The position numbers and the translations under genes were made by a program. Below, in pieces: positions 1 to 5,181 of a DNA stretch of 5,181 bases (positions are counted from its first letter, which is position 1; each line of letters begins with the position of its first letter). Origin of the DNA: Chloroflexota bacterium (lineage in GTDB: Bacteria; Chloroflexota; Dehalococcoidia; UBA3495); assembly GCA_022576105.1 (NCBI GenBank), contig JACZRM010000146.1:1-5181 (forward strand), written 5' to 3'. The notes under the pieces were generated by a model. The model had not been told where the DNA came from, made no database searches, and saw nothing but the letters and a program-made list of their open reading frames with translations.

Positions 1-412
1 GTGACGTTTTGACGGTGATAATTTCATCTTCGATGTTTTCGACCGTGCCGGAAACCGCATTGCGGCCTTCAAAGTTTTGCCCAAAGTCTTGTGTCGAACC
101 GTCGCCGGGGTGTGAGCCTTGGGTCAGTTCTCCTTGAGTAACGGAACCCTCCTCATGCTCTTGCCCCGAACGTCGCTGGAATTGCCCGCCCGGGCCTTGG
201 CCGAATTGTCCACTTTGTTGGGAGAAATTGCCGGCGGCTTGGCCGAACTGCCCACTTTGCTGGGAGAAGTTGCCAGCCGGTCCGCCAATCGAATTAGCTT
301 GAGGCTCGGTTCCGGAGGATTTACCCAAGGCTACGCCCCCGGCGAAGGCTCCACCCAGGCCGATACCCAAGGCTAGCGCAATGCTGAGCAACACTATAAA
401 CGGCTTACTCAT
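1..412 (-). CDS. Membrane-anchored Gly/Gln-rich repeat protein, possible DUF5666-like domain (3' end cut by window edge)
   Basis: The reading frame is open from an ATG at 412 to the left edge, giving 137 residues with no stop. An AGGAG at 420-424 lies 7 nt upstream, which supports this start. Residues 4-30 are hydrophobic and glycine-rich (PFIVLLSIALALG, then Gly pairs at 20-21 and 25-26), so this is either an uncleaved membrane anchor or a signal peptide. Residues 46-72 carry the motif AGNFSQQSGQFGQ twice, with a 14-residue period, followed by more low-complexity Q/G/S/E sequence to about residue 117. From about 119 the text changes to an alternating beta-strand pattern (AVSGTVENIEDEIITVKT). 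This resembles the first hairpin of DUF5666-type small beta domains, but too little is visible to be sure. It begins 10 nt after the permease stop and is probably the last or a late gene of the operon. Function is unknown; an extracytoplasmic accessory protein of the transporter is inference from position and the anchor. Confidence 0.85.
   Translation of the reverse strand, partial: MSKPFIVLLSIALALGIGLGGAFAGGVALGKSSGTEPQANSIGGPAGNFSQQSGQFGQAAGNFSQQSGQFGQGPGGQFQRRSGQEHEEGSVTQGELTQGSHPGDGSTQDFGQNFEGRNAVSGTVENIEDEIITVKTS
197..277 (-). repeat. Tandem duplicated 13-codon motif inside the anchored protein
   Basis: Two copies of AGNFSQQSGQFGQ are encoded at 239-277 and 197-235, with a 42-nt period. 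The 13 residues are identical in both copies, but the DNA differs at five codon third positions (Ala, Asn, two Gln, Gly). Degenerate relatives (GQF, DFGQNF) continue toward the C-terminal side. Confidence 0.9.
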
Positions 413-419
413 GTTTTAA

Positions 420-424
420 CTCCT
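420..424 (-). promoter_or_regulatory. Ribosome binding site of the anchored-protein gene
   Basis: AGGAG on the minus strand overlaps the permease TAG stop codon (423-425) and sits 7 nt before the ATG at 412. It supports this start codon and suggests that translation is coupled to the permease gene. Confidence 0.75.
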
Positions 425-1670
425 ACTCGTATCTCAGGGCGTCGATGGGATGCAGGGAGGCGGCTCGCATGGCCGGGTAAATCCCGAAGAATAAACCAAT
501 GGCCGCTGATACCGCTAGCGCTAAAATCGCAACATCCAGGCTAGGGGCGGTGCGAATGGCCTGCCCGCCCAGCAGTGTGAGGCCGTTCATCAACCAGGCC
601 AGGGTCCACCCAAAAGCCACGCCGATTCCGCCTCCGCTCAAACTCAGGAAGGTTGCTTCAGCAACGAATTGCAGCAGAATGTCCCGGCGCTTGGCCCCCA
701 TAGCTTTGCGGATGCCGATCTCACGGGTGCGCTCAGTGACCGACACCAGCATGATGTTCATTATGCCAATCCCGCCCACCAGCAGAGAAATGCTGGCAAT
801 GGCTCCCAAGAACATCACAAAGGTGTTGGTGGTCTCTTCCAGGGTCTCCAGGGTGTCCTGCAGGCTGGTGATGGTGAAGTCGTCTTCTCCGGTTATTCGA
901 TGCCGCAGTCGCAGCACCGTGGCAACTTCTTGGATTGCCTGGTCGATGTCCGCCACGTCGGGAACCTGGACGTTAATGGTGTTTACACTCACTCCTCCTT
1001 GAGCGGTGCGCTGGGAGCTGAGCCGGTAGTAAACCGTGGTTATTGGCACCAGCACCTGATCGTCCAGGGAGCCGAAGAAACTGCCTCCTTTGCTTTCCAA
1101 TACTCCAACTACCTGGAACTGTTTACCGTTGATGCGTATAGGCTGACCCACCGGGTTTCTGAATCCGTATAGCGATTCGGCAACACTCGAACCTAGCACC
1201 GCCACCGGCGCGTAGTTTTCAACCTGTCCCTGACTAATGAACTGACCGGTGCTGACCGGATAGTTGCGAACGGCCTCATATTCGGGTGTTACACCCACTA
1301 TCTGGGTGGAGGTGTTGTTTCTGCCGGCCACCACTTGCCCGGAGGTACGCAATTCGGGAGCGACTCCGCCGATTGATGGGGCGAATAACGGGTCCATTAG
1401 TGCGGTGGCATCGTCCAGGGTTAGAGTCCCGGCGCTGCCCTGTCCGCCGAAGACCCCGCCCTGGCTGGACTCGCCGGGGCGGACGAACAGCAGGTTGGTG
1501 CCCAGGGATTGCAGGTTTTCGGTTATTGATTGCTGCACGCCTCGGCCGATTGCCATCAGGGTAATCACCGCCGAAACGCCGATGACTATGCCCAGCAAGG
1601 TCAGCGCGGCCCGCAGCTTGTTGCTTCCCAACGACGATAGGGCGGTGCCAAGTGTGTCCAGCAGGCTCAT
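423..1670 (-). CDS. MacB-type ABC transporter permease (MacB_PCD plus FtsX domains)
   Basis: This 415-residue protein has the full MacB-like permease layout. An N-terminal cytoplasmic segment (NKLRAALTLLGIVIGV) leads into membrane helix 1 at about 21-43. A large extracytoplasmic core domain (MacB_PCD) spans about 44-280. Helices at about 285-309, 336-362 and 378-402 form the FtsX domain. The family motif TERTREIGIRKAMGAK lies at 312-327, and the end (RAASLHPIDALRYE) is the usual MacB terminus. Such permeases use ATP hydrolysis on the cytoplasmic side to move the periplasmic domain, rather than passing substrate through a membrane channel. Unlike E. coli MacB, the ATPase is a separate gene. 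The ATG overlaps the ATPase stop as ATGA (1667-1670), and a purine-rich GAGAGG lies 8 nt upstream. Between 66 and 82 there is a Gly/Ser-rich loop, common in this family. Substrate cannot be told from sequence; peptides, lipids, macrolides or signalling are all possible. Confidence 0.95.
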   Translation of the reverse strand: MSLLDTLGTALSSLGSNKLRAALTLLGIVIGVSAVITLMAIGRGVQQSITENLQSLGTNLLFVRPGESSQGGVFGGQGSAGTLTLDDATALMDPLFAPSIGGVAPELRTSGQVVAGRNNTSTQIVGVTPEYEAVRNYPVSTGQFISQGQVENYAPVAVLGSSVAESLYGFRNPVGQPIRINGKQFQVVGVLESKGGSFFGSLDDQVLVPITTVYYRLSSQRTAQGGVSVNTINVQVPDVADIDQAIQEVATVLRLRHRITGEDDFTITSLQDTLETLEETTNTFVMFLGAIASISLLVGGIGIMNIMLVSVTERTREIGIRKAMGAKRRDILLQFVAEATFLSLSGGGIGVAFGWTLAWLMNGLTLLGGQAIRTAPSLDVAILALAVSAAIGLFFGIYPAMRAASLHPIDALRYE

Positions 1671-2388
1671 GGCCGCGGCCTCTCCCCTAAAACCGCAGCC
1701 TGGCCCGGAGTCTTTTCGCTGGTGGCCCGGTCTTCGATTATCAGACCGTCGCGCATCGATACAATGCGGCGCGTTGATGCGGCGATGTCGGGTTCGTGGG
1801 TAATGATCACAACGGTCAAGCCTTCCTGATGGTTCAGTTCCATCAGGATTCCCACTATGTCCGCGCTGGACTGGCTGTCCAGGTTACCGGTTGGTTCGTC
1901 GGCCAGCAATAAAGTTGGGTCTTTGACCAGGGCGCGGGCAATGCCCACTCGTTGTTGCTGCCCCCCGGAAAGTTCAGTCGGGCGGTGTTTAATGCGGTCT
2001 CCCAGCCCCACCCGCTCCAAGGCCGCGATGGCCCGGTTCCTGCGGTTGTGACTGTTGCCGTAAAGCAAGGGAATTTCCACGTTGGCCAGCGCGCTGATTC
2101 GGGGCAAAAGATTGTAGCTCTGAAAGACAACCCAATATCCTGGTTGCGTATCTCCGCCAAACGGTCATCCTTAAGCTTTCCAACGTCGGCCCCGTTGAAC
2201 CGATAGCTGCCGGAAGTGGGGACGTCCAGGCAGCCCAGGATATTCATCATGGTGGATTTCCCCGAGCCGGAAGTTCCCATTATTGCGACCATTTCCCCCG
2301 GTTCAATGGACAATGTGACTCCTTGCAATGCCGGTACCTCGACTTTGCCCATTTGGTAAATCTTGGTCACATTATCAAGCTGGATCAT
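1667..2388 (-). CDS. MacB/LolD-type ABC transporter ATP-binding protein, interrupted by a one-base frameshift
   Basis: This is the cytoplasmic ATPase that would drive the neighbouring permease. The ATG at 2388 opens a frame coding the N-terminal half, with Walker [10 protein letters not shown] at residues 38-46. After IRNQDIG (about residue 86) the frame becomes non-homologous (SFRATIFCP). The correct text resumes in another frame as [20 protein letters not shown]. If one base is restored near 2129-2131, the protein is 240 residues, the normal size for this class. All motifs are then present: Q-loop Gln at about 90, signature LSGGQQQR at about 140-147, Walker B LLLADEP at about 160-166, D-loop NLDS, and H-loop His at about 198. 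Without correction the product runs to a stop near 1855 and lacks the signature and Walker B motifs. The start lies 5 nt after the adaptor stop with only a weak upstream purine stretch, so coupled translation is likely. The tail after the H-loop ([18 protein letters not shown]) is a short unstructured extension. Confidence 0.93.
2120..2140 (-). other. Apparent one-base deletion (frameshift site) at the ATPase Q-loop
   Basis: On the minus strand the bases read GATATTGGGTTGTCTTTCAG. Adding one G to the GGG run gives Ile-Gly-Val-Val-Phe-Gln, and adding one T to the TT pair gives Ile-Gly-Phe-Val-Phe-Gln, which is the commoner family text. Either restores the Q-loop and the downstream frame. The downstream frame is closed upstream by a TGA at 2165-2167, so the shift must lie to the left of that point. 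Confidence 0.85.
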
Positions 2389-2393
2389 TGGGG

Positions 2394-4520
2394 TTAATGC
2401 TGCCCCTGGGTAGAAACCGCCCGGCCGCGCCCGCCCCGGCCGCCTCCAGTTATTCCGCGCAGTTGGCGGAACCCGGAGCCAGTAGTGGTCACCTCCGTCG
2501 ATTCCATTAACACCTGCTCGCCCTCCTCAAGTCCCTGGTGGACCGCCACCCAGAAATCATCGCTGTTGCCCAGCTTCACCGGTCGCTCTACCACGCCAGA
2601 ATCGGTCACGACCCGGACCGTTGGCCGGTCAAAGCTGCCGTACAGCGACTGCTGGGGCACCATGAGGACATCCTTTTCTTCACTCAGGATTATTTTGGCG
2701 ACCGCAGTAAGTCCTTCCCGCAATAGGAGGCTTGCTGGTAGGTCAACCTGGATTTTGATGGGATAAGTAACCACGCCCTGCTGGCTGTCGGCGGCGGACG
2801 AGATTTCAGATACAAACCCGGCAAAGACCTGGCCCGGCAGAGCATCGAAGGTGACTTCGGTGGGAATTCCCTCCGACACCAGCAAAACGTCAACTTCGTC
2901 CACGATGCCGTCGATTTCAACTGAACTGGTGTCCACGATTTCCACGATGGTTGTGCCAGCCTGGACATCCTCGCCTTCAACTACATTTACCAGGGCAACC
3001 AGGCCACTGATGGGAGATTTCAATTTGGAATCGTCCAACAGCTTGAGCGCGTCCTCCAGTTGCTGACGTGCTGATACTACCTGAGATTGTCTGAGAGCTA
3101 ATGGGAGTTGCTGTTGGTCTTGGGTAAGAAAGGCGAGTTCCTTTTGGGCTTTAGCCAGGGCGGCCTGAGCAACTATTACTTGCTTTTCCCGGAGGATTAT
3201 CTCCAGCGAGTTGGCGCTGGCCAGCATTTTCGCCAGGTCTTCTTCGGCCTGAGTCAGCGATGCTTCAGCCGAATTGACCTGGGTCTGCTTCAATGCGGCC
3301 TCTAGCGGATCGACCCCTATCTGTAAGTCGGCCAGAGACTTGATGCCTTGGGCCAGGTCTGACTTGGCAACCTCGACTGCCGCCTCCAGATCAAGCAGGG
3401 TGGTTTTCCCGGAATTTTCTTGCAAAATATTCAGGTCTTTTAGGGCTTGGGCCGACTCCCTTTCAGCAACCGTGAACCGGGCCTGCCGATTTTCGAATTC
3501 GGCGGTCTGTGCCTCCAGGTCCTGAAAACCGTCAAGTCGTATCTCGACAAATGTCCTGTGTTGGCTAATGAAGTGGCCGTAGTCTGCCGATGACCTTTCC
3601 TGGGTTAAGATGAGTCGGGCCAGTTCCTTTTGGGAAGCCTCCAAGTCTTGCTGGGCAGCTTCCTTGTCGCTCAGAATAGTTTCTAACCACTGGTTGTTGG
3701 CGTCTTTGTATTTTTGCAGAGTATCCCGCGCCTGTTCCATCGCCAAATCGGCGTCAGCCTTGGTCTGCTGGGCTTCGGCCAGCCGCAGTGCCAGGTCAGG
3801 TACATAGTTGGCCAAGGCATTGGTGGCTGCCTCCAGAGCCAAGTCTGCGTCTGCTCTGGTTTGTAAAGCTGCAGCAAGTTGCTGAGCATATCCGGGCTTC
3901 AGGTCGATCAATTCCTCCTGGGCGGCCTTCAAATCCAGGCGGGCGTTAGCGGCCAGTTCTTCCTGGGCCAGTAATTTGGTGGGCCTCTGGGCCGTCGCCA
4001 ATTCCTCCAGCGCGGTCTGAAGGTCAAACTCAGCGCTGGCCACCTGCTCCGCCGCCTTAGCCAGGTCCAGGGCCAGTTCCAGGTCTAGTTGGACCAAGGA
4101 GTTCTCGGCTTCTTGCAGGTCGATTCGGGCCTGGGCCGCCGACTCCTCCAAGAATATCACGGAGGCCTGGTCAAGTTGGGCCAGAAGCTGACCTTGGGCT
4201 ACCTGTTGTCCCTCCTTAACCAGGAGCCTGGCGACAGTACCTTCCGATCCAAAGGACAGGGTCTCCCGCTGGGAAAAGGTTAAACTCCCGTTGGTGGAAA
4301 CCTGGTTGACCAGGTCTCCGAACCGGACCGGAATTATTTGCTGGTTGTTAGACAAGTCTAGCTGGTCTGCTGAGGTAGTGTTGCTGTATACGCCGTAGGT
4401 GGCCCAGGCCGAACCCAGCGCCACTACGGCCAGCGTGACGATTTGCCACCGCTTCAGCCCCTTGAATGACTCAAGCAGCCAGTTAGTTAGACCTTCAAGA
4501 TTCATTTTTCTCATCAACAC
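2394..4520 (-). CDS. HlyD/MacA-family periplasmic adaptor (membrane fusion protein) with an extended coiled coil
   Basis: This 708-residue inner-membrane-anchored adaptor would bridge the ABC pump to outer layers or guide substrate. A basic N-terminus is followed by one membrane helix at about 25-45. The first lipoyl half is at about 92-118 (GTVARLLVKEGQQVAQGQLL). A long Ala/Leu/Gln/Glu-rich helical region follows at about 122-495. The second lipoyl half is at about 498-530 (SPISGLVALVNVVEGEDVQ). A beta-barrel (about 532-615) and a membrane-proximal domain (about 616-680, with the typical VPQQSL) complete the fold. The protein ends in a Gly/Arg tail. At 708 residues it is nearly twice the length of E. 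coli MacA, and the excess is almost all in the helical hairpin. The start chosen is GTG at 4520, because GGAGG at 4528-4532 lies 7 nt upstream; in-frame ATGs at 4514 and 4505 are alternatives. It begins 3 nt after the kinase stop and ends 5 nt before the ATPase. The substrate is not evident. Confidence 0.95.
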   Translation of the reverse strand: MLMRKMNLEGLTNWLLESFKGLKRWQIVTLAVVALGSAWATYGVYSNTTSADQLDLSNNQQIIPVRFGDLVNQVSTNGSLTFSQRETLSFGSEGTVARLLVKEGQQVAQGQLLAQLDQASVIFLEESAAQARIDLQEAENSLVQLDLELALDLAKAAEQVASAEFDLQTALEELATAQRPTKLLAQEELAANARLDLKAAQEELIDLKPGYAQQLAAALQTRADADLALEAATNALANYVPDLALRLAEAQQTKADADLAMEQARDTLQKYKDANNQWLETILSDKEAAQQDLEASQKELARLILTQERSSADYGHFISQHRTFVEIRLDGFQDLEAQTAEFENRQARFTVAERESAQALKDLNILQENSGKTTLLDLEAAVEVAKSDLAQGIKSLADLQIGVDPLEAALKQTQVNSAEASLTQAEEDLAKMLASANSLEIILREKQVIVAQAALAKAQKELAFLTQDQQQLPLALRQSQVVSARQQLEDALKLLDDSKLKSPISGLVALVNVVEGEDVQAGTTIVEIVDTSSVEIDGIVDEVDVLLVSEGIPTEVTFDALPGQVFAGFVSEISSAADSQQGVVTYPIKIQVDLPASLLLREGLTAVAKIILSEEKDVLMVPQQSLYGSFDRPTVRVVTDSGVVERPVKLGNSDDFWVAVHQGLEEGEQVLMESTEVTTTGSGFRQLRGITGGGRGGRGRAVSTQGQH
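2397..2450 (-). other. Gly/Arg-rich C-terminal tail of the adaptor
   Basis: Residues 691-708 read TGGGRGGRGRAVSTQGQH. They follow the membrane-proximal domain and lie outside the recognisable adaptor fold. The segment is basic and probably flexible. Its location in the protein suggests that it lies close to the permease or the membrane surface, which is inference. Confidence 0.7.
3012..3308 (-). repeat. Three 33-residue helical repeats in the returning arm of the adaptor hairpin
   Basis: Residues 405-437, 438-470 and 471-503 align with an exact 33-residue spacing. Each has a Leu-rich start followed by Q-V-x-x-A-x-x-x-L: QVNSAEASL, QVIVAQAAL and QVVSARQQL. The third copy runs directly into the second lipoyl half. 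The pattern indicates internal duplication of a coiled-coil unit. Confidence 0.75.
3711..3902 (-). repeat. Two 32-residue repeats in the outgoing arm of the adaptor hairpin
   Basis: Residues 207-238 and 239-270 align without gaps. QTRADADLALEAATNALANY matches QTKADADLAMEQARDTLQKY, and each is preceded by a Pro-containing link and an LAxA segment. The DNA period is 96 nt. The copies are diverged, so this is an old duplication rather than a recent tandem repeat. Confidence 0.75.
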
Positions 4521-4523
4521 TGA

Positions 4524-5181
4524 TTAACCTCCGTTAGTTAGTGGGAGCTCAAAGAAGAAGCGACTTCCCTGTCCCAGGTGGCTCTCAACGCCAATAGTTC
4601 CGCCGTGGGCTTCCACCATTTGTTTCGCAATGGTCAGGCCCAGACCGCTCCCCCCAGTCGTTCTGGCCCGGGACCGGTCGGTCCGGTAGAAACGGTCAAA
4701 AATGAGGGTCTGGTCCTCCAATGTAATGCCGGGGCCGGTGTCGGCAACACTCACCCGCAGGTTGGTGCTGCTTGCCTCCGCGCTAACGGTGATCGACCCC
4801 CCCTCAGGCGTGTGGAATATGGCGTTGTCCAGGAGATTGGAGACAACCTGGGCGATTCTGGTGCGATCCATAGAAATCGGGGGAAGGTCCGGCGGAAGTT
4901 GAATTTCCAGGACCAATCTCTTGCCTTCAGCGTTGGGCCGAAAAGCTCCAACCGTGTGGTTGAGCAAGTCTTCCATGGAGGATGATACTAGTTCAAGGCG
5001 CATTGCTCCAGCGTCGGCTAAAGCCAGTAAGCGGAGGTCTTCGACCAGTTGCACTACGTGCCGGACCTGCTGATAGATGGTGTCGATGGTCTGCTGGTCG
5101 GCCGGCAGGACATTGTCTTTAATCGCCTCCAGGTAGCCCTGAACGTTGGACAGCGGCGTCCGCAGCTCATGGGCCACGTCG
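4524..5181 (-). CDS. Sensor histidine kinase, C-terminal HisKA and HATPase_c domains (5' end cut by window edge)
   Basis: The frame is open to the right edge, so the gene starts outside the window; 218 residues are visible. It begins inside the H-box, [12 protein letters not shown], with the phosphoacceptor His at visible residue 4. The dimerisation helices follow, and the HATPase_c domain then shows the N-box ([15 protein letters not shown], about 114-128), G1 box DTGPG (about 147-151), F-box FDRFYR (about 161-166) and G2 box GGSGLGL (about 176-182). All catalytic elements for autophosphorylation are intact. The arrangement matches membrane-bound PhoR/BaeS-like kinases, whose sensor and HAMP regions would lie off the right edge. 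It ends with TAA at 4524-4526, 3 nt before the adaptor start, so it is the upstream member of the same operon. By analogy with other kinase-transporter operons it may respond to the exported compound or to envelope stress; the signal is not visible here. Confidence 0.95.
   Translation of the reverse strand, partial: DVAHELRTPLSNVQGYLEAIKDNVLPADQQTIDTIYQQVRHVVQLVEDLRLLALADAGAMRLELVSSSMEDLLNHTVGAFRPNAEGKRLVLEIQLPPDLPPISMDRTRIAQVVSNLLDNAIFHTPEGGSITVSAEASSTNLRVSVADTGPGITLEDQTLIFDRFYRTDRSRARTTGGSGLGLTIAKQMVEAHGGTIGVESHLGQGSRFFFELPLTNGG
4528..4532 (-). promoter_or_regulatory. Ribosome binding site that decides the adaptor GTG start
   Basis: GGAGG on the minus strand lies inside the last codons of the kinase gene, 7 nt before GTG at 4520. 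The spacing to the ATG at 4514 would be 13 nt, which is less favourable, so the GTG is preferred. Confidence 0.7.

Noticed and set aside
119..376. Plus-strand open frame with a Leu/Pro/Ala-rich repeated product
   Set aside because: It is the antisense of the anchored protein gene. Its repeats are simply the mirrored 42-nt duplication, and there is no convincing ribosome binding site.
413..422. Possible terminator or promoter between the permease and the last gene
   Set aside because: Only 10 nt separate the genes, and they are occupied by the ribosome binding site; no inverted repeat is seen.
499..1172. Two overlapping plus-strand open frames opposite the permease core
   Set aside because: They are shadows of the conserved MacB-type permease, with no family motifs and with mutual overlap in different frames.
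1264..1803. Long plus-strand open frame opposite the permease/ATPase junction
   Set aside because: It crosses the junction of two well-supported minus-strand genes, its product has a low-complexity Arg/Pro/Ser composition, and it shows no recognisable domain.
1667..2107. Separate 146-residue protein starting at TTG 2107
   Set aside because: The TTG is simply a conserved Leu codon of the ATPase (NLLPR). There is no ribosome binding site and the product would lack Walker A.
2120..2140. Programmed -1 ribosomal frameshift in the ATPase gene
   Set aside because: A -1 slip at GGG would produce the correct downstream text, but there is no X XXY YYZ slippery heptamer in the needed frame and no obvious stimulatory hairpin. 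An error or simple indel is more economical.
4578..4985. Plus-strand open frame opposite the kinase ATPase domain
   Set aside because: The minus strand here encodes intact N, G1, F and G2 boxes, and the opposite product has no recognisable features.

Overview
The window is one tightly packed operon fragment read entirely on the minus strand, from right to left. In transcription order it holds the 3' end of a sensor histidine kinase, a very long HlyD/MacA-type periplasmic adaptor, a MacB/LolD-type ABC ATPase broken by a one-base frameshift, a MacB-type FtsX-fold permease, and the 5' part of a small membrane-anchored or secreted protein rich in Gly and Gln. Junctions are a 3-nt gap, a 5-nt gap, a 4-nt ATGA overlap and a 10-nt gap, so co-transcription and translational coupling are very likely. 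No promoter, terminator, RNA gene, CRISPR array or mobile element was seen, and no gene-free stretch exceeds a few bases.

Function: adaptor, ATPase and permease together form a MacAB-like export or mechanotransmission system. The permease has the MacB core domain plus four membrane helices, the ATPase matches the MacB/LolD class, and the adaptor has split lipoyl halves around a coiled coil of about 370 residues. The kinase just upstream suggests that a two-component system controls or senses the transporter; its response regulator would lie beyond the right edge. The last gene has an N-terminal hydrophobic anchor, an exact 13-residue duplicated motif, and the start of a beta-rich domain resembling DUF5666. 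It is the least explained part of the operon.

Organism: bacterial, moderately GC-rich. The gene order, the very long repeat-built adaptor and the DUF5666-like partner resemble what is seen in Chloroflexota (Dehalococcoidia or SAR202-like) and some other environmental lineages. This placement is inference from general family resemblance and is low confidence. The lone frameshift in an otherwise intact ATPase is compatible with an environmental or draft assembly error.
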